This document shows, one piece after another, positions 9,159-20,602 of a DNA stretch of 64,000 nucleotides. Below the pieces are notes generated by a model. It was not told the origin of the DNA. It saw nothing but the letters and a program-made list of their open reading frames with translations, and searched no databases. Position 1 is the stretch's first letter; every line of letters starts with the position of its first letter. The stretch is from Stutzerimonas urumqiensis (GTDB lineage Bacteria > Pseudomonadota > Gammaproteobacteria > Pseudomonadales > Pseudomonadaceae), in NCBI RefSeq assembly GCF_003640395.1, contig NZ_RBZQ01000008.1:62001-126000 (forward strand). Reading direction: 5' to 3'. Position numbers and translations under genes: made by a program.

Positions 9159-10253
9159 ATGCCTGCCTGTTCCCCTGCCGAGCTCGAAGCTCGGCTGCGT
9201 CTTCATTTCATTGCCGAACTTGGCCCCAAGCGCTTTGCCCGCCTGATCGCGGCGTTCGGCGATGCGGCCTCTGCCCTGAGCGCGCCCGCCAGCGCCTGGC
9301 GAGCCCTTGGTTTGCCGGCCAGCTGTGGCGAGCAGCGCCGCGATGCGTCGGTCCGCCTGCATGCCGAGCAGGCGATGGCCTGGCTCGAGGCGGATGGCAA
9401 TCATCTGCTGATGTGGGATTCGCCCGATTACCCGGCGTTGCTCGCCGAGCTGCCCGACGCCCCGCCCCTGCTCTACGTCAGTGGCGACCTCTCGCTGCTG
9501 GAGCGGCCGCAATTGGCGATGGTCGGCAGCCGTCGCGCCAGCCACGTCGGCCTGGACAATGCTCACGCGTTCGCCCGCTGCCTGGCGGCCGGTGGCTTCG
9601 TCGTGACCAGTGGCCTGGCGCTTGGCATCGATGGCGCCGCGCATGCCGGTGCGCTGGACGCCGGCGGTGGCACGGTAGCGGTGCTCGGGACGGGCCTTCG
9701 GCAGCTCTATCCGCGACGCCATCAGGCCCTGGCGCGACGTATCGTCGAACAGGGCGGTGCCCTGGTGTCCGAGTTGCCGCTCGACTGTGCACCGCAGGCG
9801 GCCAACTTTCCGCGTCGCAACCGAATCATCAGCGGGCTCTCGCTGGGTGTGCTGGTGGTCGAGGCCAGTCCTTCGAGCGGCTCCCTGATCACCGCCCGGC
9901 TGGCCGCCGAGCAGGGCCGCGAGGTTTACGCCATACCCGGCTCGATCCACCATCCCGGCGCGCGTGGCTGCCATGAGCTGATTCGCCAGGGCGCGACGCT
10001 GGTGGAAAACGTCGAACACATTCTCGAAGGCCTGCGCGGCTGGCAGGTCACCGCCCAGGCCGCTCCGCAGGCAACCGGCGCAGCGCCAGCCAAGCATCCA
10101 TTGCTCGACCTGCTGGTTGCGTCGCCGCTCACCAGCGAAGCGCTGGCCGGGCTCAGCGGGCGCCCGCTGCCGGCGCTGCTGGCCGAACTCACCGAGCTGG
10201 AGATCGACGGACTGGTGAGCTGCGAGGAAGGACGCTGGAGTTGCCGCCGCTGA
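9159..10253 (+). CDS. dprA: DNA processing protein DprA
   Basis: DprA binds incoming single-stranded DNA and loads RecA during natural transformation. The 364-residue product has an N-terminal SAM-like region and then the Rossmann core, with [56 protein letters not shown] and [14 protein letters not shown]-terminal winged-helix domain follows. Two in-frame ATGs occur at 9153 and 9159; AAGG touches the first and is six bases from the second, so 9159 is preferred. Members of the P. stutzeri group are known to be naturally transformable. Confidence 0.93.
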   Translation: MPACSPAELEARLRLHFIAELGPKRFARLIAAFGDAASALSAPASAWRALGLPASCGEQRRDASVRLHAEQAMAWLEADGNHLLMWDSPDYPALLAELPDAPPLLYVSGDLSLLERPQLAMVGSRRASHVGLDNAHAFARCLAAGGFVVTSGLALGIDGAAHAGALDAGGGTVAVLGTGLRQLYPRRHQALARRIVEQGGALVSELPLDCAPQAANFPRRNRIISGLSLGVLVVEASPSSGSLITARLAAEQGREVYAIPGSIHHPGARGCHELIRQGATLVENVEHILEGLRGWQVTAQAAPQATGAAPAKHPLLDLLVASPLTSEALAGLSGRPLPALLAELTELEIDGLVSCEEGRWSCRR

Positions 10254-10300
10254 TCGGTTCGGCGCTAAACTGCCGGCCGTTTTTCCACGAGGAGCGATCC

Positions 10301-10858
10301 ATGATCAGTAGCTGGCGTGTGCAGCAGGCGGCACGCGTGATCCGTGCCGGAGGCGTCATCGCCTACCCGACCGAAGCGGTCTGGGGATTGGGCTGCGATC
10401 CTTGGGACAGCGATGCCGTCTACCGGCTGCTGGAGCTGAAGGAGCGCCCGGTCGAGAAGGGCCTCATCCTGATCGCCGATTCCATCCGCCAGTTCGACTT
10501 CCTGCTGGACGAGCTGCCCAGCGCCTGGCTCGATCGACTCGCCAGTACCTGGCCCGGGCCCAACACCTGGCTGGTCCCGCACCGGAACCGTCTGCCCGAA
10601 TGGATCACCGGCCGTCACGATACCGTGGCGCTGCGGGTGACCGACCATCCCCTCGCCCGCGAGCTCTGTGCGCTGGTCGGTCCGCTGGTCTCCACCTCAG
10701 CCAACCCCGCCGGGCGACCGGCCGCGCGGAGTCGGCTGCGGGTCGAGCAATACTTCCCCGGCGAGCTCGACCGCGTCGTCGGTGGCGCGCTCGGCGGCCG
10801 CAAGAACCCGAGCACCATCCGCGACCTGGCGACGGGGCAGATCGTCCGTCCGGCCTGA
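10301..10858 (+). CDS. tsaC: Threonylcarbamoyl-AMP synthase TsaC
   Basis: TsaC makes threonylcarbamoyl-AMP from threonine, bicarbonate and ATP for the t6A37 modification of ANN-decoding tRNAs. The 185-residue YrdC-fold protein has [34 protein letters not shown], the [11 protein letters not shown] segment and the [10 protein letters not shown] motif. It has the short TsaC form and lacks the extra Sua5 domain. ATG at 10301 has GAGGAGCG upstream. Its stop codon directly abuts the stop of convergent qor with no spacer. Confidence 0.94.
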   Translation: MISSWRVQQAARVIRAGGVIAYPTEAVWGLGCDPWDSDAVYRLLELKERPVEKGLILIADSIRQFDFLLDELPSAWLDRLASTWPGPNTWLVPHRNRLPEWITGRHDTVALRVTDHPLARELCALVGPLVSTSANPAGRPAARSRLRVEQYFPGELDRVVGGALGGRKNPSTIRDLATGQIVRPA

Positions 10859-12878
<2,020 letters not shown>

Positions 12879-12879
<1 letters not shown>

Positions 12880-13706
12880 TGGACAGCTATGCGGTTTTTG
12901 GCAATCCGATCGGCCACAGCAAGTCACCGGCCATCCACCGGCAGTTCGCCGAGCAGACCGCCCAACCGCTGACCTACGGGACGGTGCTCGCGCCGCTCGA
13001 CGGCTTCGAGGCCAGCCTGCGGGCGTTCTTTCGCGAGGGGCTCGGTGCGAATGTCACCGTGCCGTTCAAGGAGCAGGCTTTTCAGCTCGCCGATGAGCTG
13101 ACCGAACGGGCGCGGCTGGCCAGCGCGGTGAACACCCTGATGCGCCTGCCGGATGGCCGCCTGCTGGGCGACAACACCGACGGCGCCGGACTGGTCGGCG
13201 ACCTGCTGGGCAATGCCGGACTCTGGCTCGCCGACCAGCGCATCCTGCTGCTGGGCGCCGGGGGCGCCGTGCGTGGGGTGCTCGGCCCGCTGCTGGCCCA
13301 GCGACCGGCGGCCCTGATCATCGCCAACCGCACCGAAGCCCGTGCGGCGGCGCTGGCCGACACCTTCGCCGCGCTCGGTCCGGTGAGCGCCTGCCGTTTC
13401 GAGGCGCTGCAAGGCCCGTTCGACCTGATCATCAACGGCACCTCGGCGAGTCTGGGAGGCGAGCTGCCGCCGCTTGCCGATTCGCTGATCGAACCCGGCC
13501 ATACGCTCTGCTACGACATGATGTACGGCGCCGAGCCGACGCCCTTCTGCCGCTGGGCCGCCGCGCAGGGTGCGCCGGTGCGTGATGGTTTGGGCATGCT
13601 CGTCGAACAGGCGGCCGAAGCCTTTGCGCTGTGGCGAGGCGTACGCCCGCAGACCGGCCCGGTGCTGGAGGCGCTGCGCCGACAGCTCGCGGGCGCCGCG
13701 GCCTGA
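12879..13706 (+). CDS. aroE: Shikimate dehydrogenase AroE
   Basis: AroE reduces 3-dehydroshikimate to shikimate with NADPH in aromatic amino acid synthesis. The 275-residue product has the substrate motif [18 protein letters not shown], the catalytic Lys in [11 protein letters not shown], the [13 protein letters not shown] segment and a Rossmann loop [16 protein letters not shown]. The [19 protein letters not shown] ending is typical. It is translationally coupled to hemF, as in other pseudomonads. Confidence 0.96.
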
Positions 13707-13734
13707 AGCGACGAGGCTTGCGCAGCCGTGGCGG

Positions 13735-14334
13735 TCAGGGGTGCAGGTCGATCCGCTCGTGCCGGTGCTGCGGTCGTTCCAGTTCGTCGACGATCGCAGC
13801 GGCCAGCCGGCGCACGGTGCGGATGGCCTCGCTCGACACGGTCATCACGTCTTCCAGGTCCAATCCCTTGCCCTGCGGTGGTGCGCTGACGAGCGTCCAG
13901 TCCAGCGGGTGTGACGCCAGGCGTTGCAGCGCCGCCTGGACATCCGGTTCGCCTTCGAGCACCGGAAAGTCCGCCACCAGCAGCAGCCGTCGCACCTGAA
14001 CACGTGGCAGCCCCACCAGCAGGCTGTCCACCGCCGCGTAGAGGTCATGCCGCGAATCCTGCCGGTATTCATCCGCCGCGGTCGGCAGCTTCGGGCTGTC
14101 GAACAGGCAGATCACGCCGTCCAGGCCGGCCACGCTCTCGGCCACGCTGGTCGCGTCGTAGAGGTCGCCGAGCTTCTGTCGCAGACCGGGTCGCGCCGAC
14201 ACCGAGTTGAGGTCGTCGAGCAGCACGATCGCCTCGTGCTGGCGCGCCAGCAACTCGCACAGCACGCCGCTACCGAGGCTGCTGTGCGCGCCATAGACGG
14301 CGTACTTGAGGACCGGCGTCTCCAGATTGCGCAT
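13735..14334 (-). CDS. NAD(P)-binding Rossmann-fold protein of unknown function
   Basis: The 199-residue product starts with LKYAVYGAHSSLGSGVLCELLARQHE, a glycine-rich dinucleotide loop like those of atypical SDR/NmrA-type proteins. It is followed by the DLYDATSVAESVAGLDGVICL pattern in which Asp and the end of beta-4 are conserved. No Tyr-x-x-x-Lys catalytic pair is obvious, so it may sense a nucleotide rather than catalyse a redox step. It starts two bases after the DUF883 gene and is surely cotranscribed with it. No substrate can be named. Confidence 0.75.
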   Translation of the reverse strand: MRNLETPVLKYAVYGAHSSLGSGVLCELLARQHEAIVLLDDLNSVSARPGLRQKLGDLYDATSVAESVAGLDGVICLFDSPKLPTAADEYRQDSRHDLYAAVDSLLVGLPRVQVRRLLLVADFPVLEGEPDVQAALQRLASHPLDWTLVSAPPQGKGLDLEDVMTVSSEAIRTVRRLAAAIVDELERPQHRHERIDLHP

Positions 14335-14336
14335 GG

Positions 14337-14648
14337 TCAGCGGCGCGTGGCCAGGTAGCCGATCAAGGCGCAGGCGCCGGCCGCCAGCGCCACGGTGCTC
14401 CACGGGTGACGGCGCACGCAGTCCTTGGCCATGCGACCGGCGGCCACGGTGTGCCGGGACAGGTCGGCGTAGTGGTCGTCGAAGTGGCGCTCGTTCCACA
14501 GCGAGGCGACGCGATCGCCCAGGTGGTCGAGGCGATGGCGCGAGCCGCGCATGGCGTCGCGCTTGAGGTCATCGAGCGCATGCATCAGCGAATCGATTTC
14601 GGCCTGGATCTCTTCCCGAGTGGTGGTTTTGCGCGCAAAGCGAGACAT
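14337..14648 (-). CDS. ElaB/YqjD-type DUF883 membrane-anchored protein
   Basis: The 103-residue product has a long charged helical region (TTREEIQAEIDSLMHALDDLKRDAM) followed by a C-terminal hydrophobic anchor HPWSTVALAAGACALIGYLATRR. This is the layout of ElaB/YqjD proteins, which are inner-membrane, ribosome-associated stress proteins in E. coli. ATG at 14648 is preceded by GGAGAGAA. It is upstream of, and coupled to, the Rossmann-fold gene. Confidence 0.8.
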   Translation of the reverse strand: MSRFARKTTTREEIQAEIDSLMHALDDLKRDAMRGSRHRLDHLGDRVASLWNERHFDDHYADLSRHTVAAGRMAKDCVRRHPWSTVALAAGACALIGYLATRR

Positions 14649-14693
14649 ATCGATTCTCTCCATCCGATGACTGGGACAGGCTATGGACCGCTG

Positions 14694-14719
14694 AAAAACC
14701 GCGAGGTGCCTCGCTGCGG
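14694..14719 (-). terminator. Putative intrinsic terminator after polB
   Basis: In the 112 bp gap after polB, the minus strand has a hairpin with five-base GCGAG/CTCGC arms around GCAC, extended imperfectly by flanking CCGC/GCGG bases. It leads into GGTTTTTC (T-tract at 14698-14694). It would end polB transcripts before the DUF883 gene. Confidence 0.5.
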
Positions 14720-14760
14720 CAATGCCGCGCGCAGGGTGGCGGTCGCGCGGGCGCGGCGCG

Positions 14761-17124
14761 TCAGAACAGGCCGAGCTGGTCGTCGACCAGGCGCGAGAAG
14801 TCATCGTCGACGAACGGCAGGATGGCGTCGGCCACCGGCTGCAGCTGACGGCTGACGTAGTGCTCGTAGTCGATCGGCGATTGCAGGGCTTCCAGCGGCT
14901 CGGGCCCGGCGAGGGTGATCAGGTAGCTGATCCAGCCGCCGCTCTGGTAGCGCCGCGGCCGGCCGAGCCGCGCGTTCTGCTCGTCGGCCAGGCGCGCGGC
15001 ACGCACCTGCGGCGGCACGTTGCGCTCGTAGTCCGAGAGCTTGCGGCGCAGGCGCTTGCGAAACACCAGCAGCTCGTCGTGTTCGCCGGCACGCGTCGCA
15101 CGGACGAACTCGCGGACGTAATCGGCATAGGGCTCGCCCATGAACACACGGCGGTACAGCGCCTGCTGGAACTGCTGGGCCAGCGGCGACCAGTCCGAGC
15201 GCACCGTCTCCAGGCCCTTGAAGACCAGCCCGTCGCTGCCGTCCGGCTGGGTCACGAGGCCCGCATAGCGCTTCTTGCTGCCCTCTTCCGCCCCGCGAAT
15301 GGTCGGCATGAGAAAGCGCCGGAAGTGCGTCTCGAACTGCAGTTCCAGCGCGCTGGTCAGCCCGAACTCGGCCTGCAGCCGCTCGCGCCACCAGGCGTTG
15401 ATATGCGCCACCAGACCCTGACCGATCCGGGCCGCGGTCTCGTCGTCCTGCGCACCGCCGAGCCAGACGAAGGTGGAATCGGTGTCGCCGTAGATCACCT
15501 GGTAGCCCTGCGCTTCGATCAGCTGGCGCGTCTGGCGCATGATCGCGTGCCCGCGCATCGTGATCGACGAGGCCAGGCGCGGGTCGAAGAAGCGGCAGCC
15601 GCTCGAACCGAGCACGCCGTAGAAGGCGTTCATGATGATCTTCAGTGCTTGCGACAGCGGCTTGTTGCCCTCGCGCTTGGCGGCTTCGCGGCATTCCCAC
15701 ACCCGCTCGACGATCGCCGGCAGGCAATGCCGGGTGCGGGAGAATCGCGCGCCGCGAAAGCCTTCCACCGAATCGGCGTCGCCTGGCTGACGCAGCCCCT
15801 CGATCAGCCCCACCGGGTCGATCAGAAAGGTGCGGATGATCGAGGGGTACAGGCTCTTGTAGTCGAGCACCAGCACTGAGTCGTACAGCCCCGGTCGCGA
15901 ATCCATCACGAAGCCGCCCGGGCTCGTCTCGGGCATGCGTTCGCCGAGGTTCGGCGCGACGAAGCCCTGGCGGTGCATCAGCGGCAGGTAAAGGTGCTCG
16001 AAGGCGGCGACCGAGCCGCCGCTGCGGTCGGCCGCCAGCCCAGTAACCGTCGCGCGCTCGAGCAGGAAGTCGAGCACGCCGGTGCGTTCGAAGATGCGCG
16101 TCACCAACTCGCAGTCCTTGAGGTTGTAGCGGGCCAGCGCCGGCTTGTCCTCGGCGAACATGCGGTTGATCTCGTCCATCCGCTGATAGGGGTTGTCGAT
16201 CGCCTTGCCTTCGCCGAGCAGCGTCTGCGCCACGCTTTCCAGGCTGAACGAGGGGAAGCTCCAGAACGCCGACCGCAACGCCTCGATGCCATCGATGATC
16301 AAGCGCCCGGCCGCCGCCGCGAAGAAGTGGTTGTTGCGGCTGCCGTGCTCGCGCCAGCCCATTTCGTCCCCGCCGCGGCCCAGGCGCAGCGGCACCTTCA
16401 GCCGTTCGGCGTGCTCGCGCAGGATGCGCAGGTCGAACTGCACCAGGTTCCAGCCGATGATGGCGTCCGGGTCGTGCGCGGCCAGCCAGTCGTTCAGCCG
16501 CTCGATCAGGGCGGCGCGGCTGTCGCAGTATTCGAGCGCGAAGTCGACGCTGCCCGCCTCGCCATTCGGCGGGCCGAGCATGTACACCTGGCGCTGGCCA
16601 CACCCGTGCAGGCCGATGGAATAGAGCTCGCCGCGCATCGTCGTCTCGATGTCGAGCGAGCACAGCTTCAGGCGCGGGCGGTAGTCCGACGTCGGCTTGA
16701 GCTGGGCATCGCGCAGCCCGCCCTGAGCGTCCGGCGTACCGGCGAACAGCACCGGCGCGGTGATGAAACGCTCCATCAGGTAGCGCTCGGGCGGTCGCAC
16801 GTCCGCCTCGTACACATCCACGCCGGCGGCGCGCAGCGGCCTTTCCAGGTTCATCAGCTGGCGGTACTGCGGGCAATACAGACCAAGCACGGGGCGATGA
16901 CGAAAGTCGGCCAGCTGCAACGGCTTGAGCACTGCGCCGCGCTCCTGACGGATCACCGCCGCCGCGCGTTCGCGGTGAATCGCCGGGACGAAAGCCACCG
17001 CCGGCTGCGGCGGCAAGCGCAGGTGGACCGGCCCCGCATCGGTGGCCAGCCAGAGCGCGACCTCCACCCCCTCGGGCGTGTCGCGCCAATGCCGCGTCAG
17101 CACGAAGCCCTGCCGAAAGTCCAC
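14761..17124 (-). CDS. polB: DNA polymerase II PolB
   Basis: This family B polymerase has 3'-5' proofreading activity and is used for translesion and replication restart. The 787-residue length equals that recalled for P. aeruginosa PolB. Exo I is [11 protein letters not shown], Exo II lies around [14 protein letters not shown] and Exo III around [13 protein letters not shown]. Polymerase motifs are [13 protein letters not shown] (A), [19 protein letters not shown] (B) and [10 protein letters not shown] (C). The final QLGLF is a sliding-clamp binding peptide. The start is GTG at 17124 with GAGGGC upstream. I saw no LexA box in the 231 bp upstream, although polB is SOS-controlled in E. coli. 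Confidence 0.96.
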   Translation of the reverse strand: MDFRQGFVLTRHWRDTPEGVEVALWLATDAGPVHLRLPPQPAVAFVPAIHRERAAAVIRQERGAVLKPLQLADFRHRPVLGLYCPQYRQLMNLERPLRAAGVDVYEADVRPPERYLMERFITAPVLFAGTPDAQGGLRDAQLKPTSDYRPRLKLCSLDIETTMRGELYSIGLHGCGQRQVYMLGPPNGEAGSVDFALEYCDSRAALIERLNDWLAAHDPDAIIGWNLVQFDLRILREHAERLKVPLRLGRGGDEMGWREHGSRNNHFFAAAAGRLIIDGIEALRSAFWSFPSFSLESVAQTLLGEGKAIDNPYQRMDEINRMFAEDKPALARYNLKDCELVTRIFERTGVLDFLLERATVTGLAADRSGGSVAAFEHLYLPLMHRQGFVAPNLGERMPETSPGGFVMDSRPGLYDSVLVLDYKSLYPSIIRTFLIDPVGLIEGLRQPGDADSVEGFRGARFSRTRHCLPAIVERVWECREAAKREGNKPLSQALKIIMNAFYGVLGSSGCRFFDPRLASSITMRGHAIMRQTRQLIEAQGYQVIYGDTDSTFVWLGGAQDDETAARIGQGLVAHINAWWRERLQAEFGLTSALELQFETHFRRFLMPTIRGAEEGSKKRYAGLVTQPDGSDGLVFKGLETVRSDWSPLAQQFQQALYRRVFMGEPYADYVREFVRATRAGEHDELLVFRKRLRRKLSDYERNVPPQVRAARLADEQNARLGRPRRYQSGGWISYLITLAGPEPLEALQSPIDYEHYVSRQLQPVADAILPFVDDDFSRLVDDQLGLF

Positions 17125-17355
17125 CGCCTGCCCTCTGCCCGTTTCGAGCGCGCGATTCTATGCCTTGCGCCCGGCCAGCGCCCGCCGCGCGTCGTCTGGC
17201 ATGACCGATCGCCTTCTAACGCCATCCGTCACCTGCCGAGCCGTATGCCGGACGGACACGAACCCATCCGGCGCCCGGGTTGCCTACCGCGAGACGCCGG
17301 CGACACAGCCTGTACGACGGCGTCCGTTTCGCCAACGACCACACGAGGTGACGAC

Positions 17356-17553
17356 ATGAACGACGAGCAACGCATTCGCGAGCGGGCCTATCAGATCTGG
17401 GAAGAAGAAGGCCAGCCAGAGGGCAAGGAGGCCGAGCACTGGCGCCGCGCGCGTGAAGAAGCCGAACCCGGCCAGCCGCAAAGCGAGCCCCCGACCGACA
17501 GCCTGGAAAGCGGCGCAACACCACCGCCCAACGACTCCGGCCGGCGCTATTGA
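17356..17553 (+). CDS. DUF2934 small acidic protein
   Basis: The 65-residue product begins MNDEQRIRERAYQIWEEEGQPEGKEAEHWRRA, the DUF2934 signature, followed by a Pro/Glu-rich disordered tail. A ribosome site (GAGGTGACGAC) precedes the ATG. It stands alone, divergent from polB and convergent with the hydrolase gene. Its function is unknown. Confidence 0.85.
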   Translation: MNDEQRIRERAYQIWEEEGQPEGKEAEHWRRAREEAEPGQPQSEPPTDSLESGATPPPNDSGRRY

Positions 17554-17683
17554 GCCTTCGCCATAACCCACCGAGTGCGCGGCCAGGGAGGCCGTGCACT
17601 GCGGATTGATGAATTGCCGTTTTGCGCGGCATGGGCTGCGCAGCCGCCAGCTCGGCAATGGCCTCAAACGCCTGGCGCTGATC

Positions 17684-18328
17684 TCACTTCCCAGCGCGAA
17701 CCATCCGCAACACCTGCCCGAGCACCGCCGGGTGCTCCACGAACCCATCCGAGCCCAAGAAGTGGCCGCCCGTCTCCCTCAGTTCGAACGCGGCACCGAG
17801 TTCTTCAGCCAGCGTCTGAGTCAGTCGATACGGCACGATGGAATCATCCTTGGCCGCCAGCACGAATCGCTGTCGCACCTTGTCCGCGATCTCGCGCAGA
17901 TCGAGCGACGGCGGGATGAAGGGATCGAGCTGCGGCAGGTCGGGCAGTCGCTCCGCAAAGCCCGACACCAGCACCATGCCGCCGAGGGTCGTCGACGCGG
18001 GCAAGCGTTCGATGTGCCGCAGCAGGGTGATGACGCCCAGGCTGTGGGCGACGAAGTAGGTCTGTCGATCGTGGCGTGTCACTGCCTGGTCGAGGTACTC
18101 GGCCCATGCCGTGGCGGACGGCTGGTCCGCGTTCGGGAAGGCCAACACGCGGGCCTCGATGCCCTGCTCGGCCAGCCGAGTCTTCAGCCAGGGGAACCAA
18201 TGCTCGTCGGGCCCGGCCCCGTAGCCGTGGAGGATATAGACGACCGGCCGGAGCGTTGGCGAAGCGCTTGCCGGCAGAACGAGCGCACACAGCGCGGCGA
18301 TGATCGAGGCGGATTTCCAAAACGACAT
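17684..18328 (-). CDS. Exported RBBP9/YdeN-type alpha/beta serine hydrolase
   Basis: The 214-residue product has a signal peptide (MSFWKSASIIAALCALVLPASAS). The small hydrolase core follows with oxyanion segment VVYILHGYGAGPDEHWFPWL, nucleophile Ser in YFVAHSLGVITLL, acid Asp in LAAKDDSIVPY and His in ETGGHFLGSDGF. The HGYGA..HWFPWL opening places it with RBBP9/YdeN proteins, but those are usually cytoplasmic, so the leader is unusual. It is divergent from a merR gene, with a MerR-type promoter pointing at it. The substrate is unknown. Confidence 0.8.
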   Translation of the reverse strand: MSFWKSASIIAALCALVLPASASPTLRPVVYILHGYGAGPDEHWFPWLKTRLAEQGIEARVLAFPNADQPSATAWAEYLDQAVTRHDRQTYFVAHSLGVITLLRHIERLPASTTLGGMVLVSGFAERLPDLPQLDPFIPPSLDLREIADKVRQRFVLAAKDDSIVPYRLTQTLAEELGAAFELRETGGHFLGSDGFVEHPAVLGQVLRMVRAGK

Positions 18329-18361
18329 GGCGCATACCCTGTGAATGGTCTGGAGGCTAAA

Positions 18362-18392
18362 GTCTCAACCCTGCCACCCCTGTGAAGGTCAA
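18362..18392 (-). promoter_or_regulatory. MerR-type operator/promoter for the hydrolase gene
   Basis: On the minus strand TTGACC (18392-18387) is separated by exactly 19 bp from TGAGAC (18367-18362). The spacer holds a degenerate dyad (ACCTTC and GCAGGGT). A -35 element plus an overlong 19-base spacer carrying a dyad is the hallmark of MerR-family activated promoters such as copA or merT. It overlaps the ribosome site of the divergent merR gene, so the regulator would also act on itself. Confidence 0.6.
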
Positions 18393-18397
18393 TCCCA

Positions 18398-18751
18398 ATG
18401 CGAATTGGACAACTGGCCCGCATGACGGGCACCAGCGAACGCATGCTGCGCTACTACGAAGAACAAGGCCTGCTGGCGCCGCCCCGCACCGCGGCGGGCT
18501 ATCGCCAGTACGGCGAGCGCGAGGTGCGCACCGTACAGGCCATCCGTCAGCTCAACGGTGCCGGGCTGCGGCTCGAACAGATTCGTATCGTCCTGCCGTG
18601 CATGCTCGACGACACGCCCCGCTTCCATCCCTGCGCAGCGGTGCGGGCCTCGTTGCGCAAGGAGCTGGAGCGAATCGAAGCCCAGCTCAGCGACCTCGAA
18701 CGCAGCCGAAGGCTGCTGTCGCTCATGGTCAATCAAGTCGAGGCCGGCTGA
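18398..18751 (+). CDS. MerR-family transcriptional regulator
   Basis: The 117-residue protein has the MerR winged-helix start MRIGQLARMTGTSERMLRYYEEQGLL and the second wing AAGYRQYGEREVRTVQAIRQLN. A long dimerisation coiled coil (LRKELERIEAQLSDLERSRRLL) follows. Two cysteines (LPCMLDD and FHPCAAV) lie between the DNA-binding domain and the coiled coil, but the classical C-terminal metal loop of CueR/ZntR is absent. The inducer is therefore unknown. The divergent hydrolase is the likely target. Confidence 0.85.
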   Translation: MRIGQLARMTGTSERMLRYYEEQGLLAPPRTAAGYRQYGEREVRTVQAIRQLNGAGLRLEQIRIVLPCMLDDTPRFHPCAAVRASLRKELERIEAQLSDLERSRRLLSLMVNQVEAG

Positions 18752-18869
18752 TCGAAGGCTCTCCGGCGGCAGTTGTCGCGAATGGGACGGCAGCATTCGA
18801 AGCGGGAAACACCGCTTCGTCGGCTTTTCAGCCCCAATACAGAAAGGCGCGCTGACAGCCTTTACGGGC

Positions 18870-19040
18870 TTAATCCTCGCCAGTAACGTGACGCCAGCGC
18901 GAAAGATGTGCGCTCGCGATCACAGTTGCTGCCCGTGTGTAGCGGCTTGATGCCGCCCTCAGCGCATCGTTCAGGCTCCAGGTAAAGAGCAGGACGAGCG
19001 CGGCGAGAAGGCTGCAGATAGCGAGAATGGCTTTGTTCAT
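18870..19040 (-). CDS. Small hypothetical membrane protein
   Basis: A 56-residue frame starts MNKAILAICSLLAALVLLFTWSLNDAL, a clean single membrane helix, followed by a basic tail. CAGGACG lies upstream as a fair ribosome site. I recognise no family. It lies in the 18752-19306 gap beside the palindromic repeats, so chance coding cannot be excluded. Confidence 0.4.
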   Translation of the reverse strand: MNKAILAICSLLAALVLLFTWSLNDALRAASSRYTRAATVIASAHLSRWRHVTGED

Positions 19041-19100
19041 GTCAGCGTCCTGCAGGGTGATGGCGGGCGTGCCGGGCGGCAAAAGCAGCCAACGCAACGC

Positions 19101-19183
19101 GTGGAAAAGGCTCCGCCGTTTTCCACCCTACGCGATACCGAAGGGTGGGCTTGGGTAGGGTGGACAACGCTTTGCTTGTCCAC
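19101..19183. repeat. Pair of head-to-head palindromic repeats (REP doublet-like)
   Basis: Two hairpins face each other. GTGGAAAA (19101-19108) pairs with TTTTCCAC (19119-19126), followed by CCTACG. A converging GTAGGG block then precedes GTGGACAA (19160-19167), which pairs with TTGTCCAC (19176-19183). The mirrored stem-plus-CCTACG/GTAGGG layout is that of REP or REPIN elements, which are dispersed non-coding mobile repeats. It lies just before pnuC. Confidence 0.6.
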
Positions 19184-19306
19184 GCGGTTATCGCTCCGTG
19201 CCGGTACCGCCTCTACGTTACGGCTACTCGTGTTATCCCACGCGTTTCAAGCGTCCTCGCATCGCTGCCGTATCATGCCCGTCCGTTTTCGCCGCTGACC
19301 TTTTCC

Positions 19307-19867
19307 ATGACCACGCTCGAACTCATCGCCTCCGCCCTCGGCGTGCTTTCCGTCTGGCTCACTGTGCGGCAGAACCCGCTGTGCTGGCCGATCGGGCTGG
19401 TGATGGTGTCGCTCTATGCCTGGTTCTTCTTCGAGGCGCGGTTGTATTCGCAGGTGTTGCTCAACGGGGTGTTCGCGGCTACGCAGTTGTATGGCTGGTG
19501 GCAGTGGACGCGGGGGAGCGATGAAGACGGCGGCCGGCCGGTGGTGGGGGCGACGGCGAAGGAGGTGGGCGTCGGGCTTGCCGTGGCGGTGCTCGGGAGC
19601 CTTGGGTTGGGCCTGTTGATGTCGCACACCGAAGCGGCCTACTCCTGGCCGGATGCGGCGCTGACAGCCTTCAGCCTGCTGGCGCAGTTGTGGATGGCGC
19701 TCAAGCGGTGGCAGTGCTGGGTGCTGTGGATTCTGGTCGACACCCTCTACGTGGCGTTCTTCGTGTTCCAGGATTACTGGCTCACCGCCGGGCTGTACGG
19801 GCTGTTCACCCTGCTGGCGGTGATGGGGCTTCGGGAATGGCGTCGCGCACGGATGGCCGTTCGATGA
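19307..19867 (+). CDS. pnuC: PnuC-family nicotinamide riboside transporter
   Basis: The 186-residue, roughly seven-helix membrane protein has PnuC signatures: RQNPLCWPIGLVMVSLYAWFFFEARLYSQVLLN, QLYGWWQWTRG and WVLWILVDTLYVAFFVFQ. PnuC proteins mediate facilitated uptake of nicotinamide riboside, which is trapped by phosphorylation. Relatives (PnuT) carry thiamine, but the coupled NR-kinase-like gene downstream favours nicotinamide riboside. Its stop overlaps the next ATG (ATGA). Confidence 0.85.
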   Translation: MTTLELIASALGVLSVWLTVRQNPLCWPIGLVMVSLYAWFFFEARLYSQVLLNGVFAATQLYGWWQWTRGSDEDGGRPVVGATAKEVGVGLAVAVLGSLGLGLLMSHTEAAYSWPDAALTAFSLLAQLWMALKRWQCWVLWILVDTLYVAFFVFQDYWLTAGLYGLFTLLAVMGLREWRRARMAVR

Positions 19868-20388
19868 AGGTGCTGGTGCTCACCGGGGCCGAGTCGACGG
19901 GCAAGAGCTGGCTCGCGGCACGGTTGCAGCAGCGCTTCGGGGGGCTGGCGGTGGGCGAGTACGTCCGTCACTTCATCGACCAGGCGCAGCGCGACACCTG
20001 CCTGGCCGACATTCCCGCGATCGCCCGTGGCCAGCTGGCCTGGGAAGACGCCGCGCGCCATCAGGCGCCTGGGCTCTTGATCCTCGATACGCACCTGCTG
20101 AGCAACAGGCTCTGGAGCCAGACGCTGTTCGGCAGCTGCCCGGCGTGGCTGGACGATGAACTCCTCGCGCGCCGGTACGACCTGCATCTCCTGCTGTCGC
20201 CCGAGGGCGCCGAGTGGCACGCCGACGGTCAGCGCTGCCAACCGGATGCCGCCGAACGCTGGCGCTTCCATGAGGCCTGCCGCCGCTGGCTCGAGGCGCA
20301 TCGCCAGCCCTTCGTGGAAATCGCCGGCGACTGGTCCAGTCGCGAGCGGCAGGCCATCGCCCATGTCGAGGCGTTGCTGGGGCGCTGA
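19864..20388 (+). CDS. NadR-type ribosylnicotinamide kinase-like ATPase
   Basis: The 174-residue product is a P-loop kinase (KVLVLTGAESTGKSWLAARL) of the AAA_28/NadR C-terminal type, with EYVRHFIDQ and LILDTHLLSNRLWSQ segments conserved in NadR kinases. It lacks the NadR nucleotidyltransferase and DNA-binding domains, so it should only phosphorylate nicotinamide riboside to NMN. Coupled to pnuC, it forms an import-and-trap pair for NAD salvage. Confidence 0.82.
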   Translation: MKVLVLTGAESTGKSWLAARLQQRFGGLAVGEYVRHFIDQAQRDTCLADIPAIARGQLAWEDAARHQAPGLLILDTHLLSNRLWSQTLFGSCPAWLDDELLARRYDLHLLLSPEGAEWHADGQRCQPDAAERWRFHEACRRWLEAHRQPFVEIAGDWSSRERQAIAHVEALLGR

Positions 20389-20602
20389 GCGAGCCGGGGT
20401 GGTCGGTGGTTGCCCACCCGTTCCCACGCTCTCCGCTAATGATCGTTTCCGCTTCGCTCTCTGTCGCCCCGAGGGGATTTATCGCGCCGGTGAGGCTCTG
20501 ATAGAGGCGGCGCCATGGCTTCCATGGGCGTTGCGCGCCCACCGGCTGGCGAGGCAATCGCAACAGCCGGTGGCATCCGGGCCGGGCCGAGGAGGGACGC
20601 GC

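Noticed and set aside
17125..17355. Possible LexA box upstream of polB
   Set aside because: No CTG-N10-CAG with adequate symmetry was found near the start.
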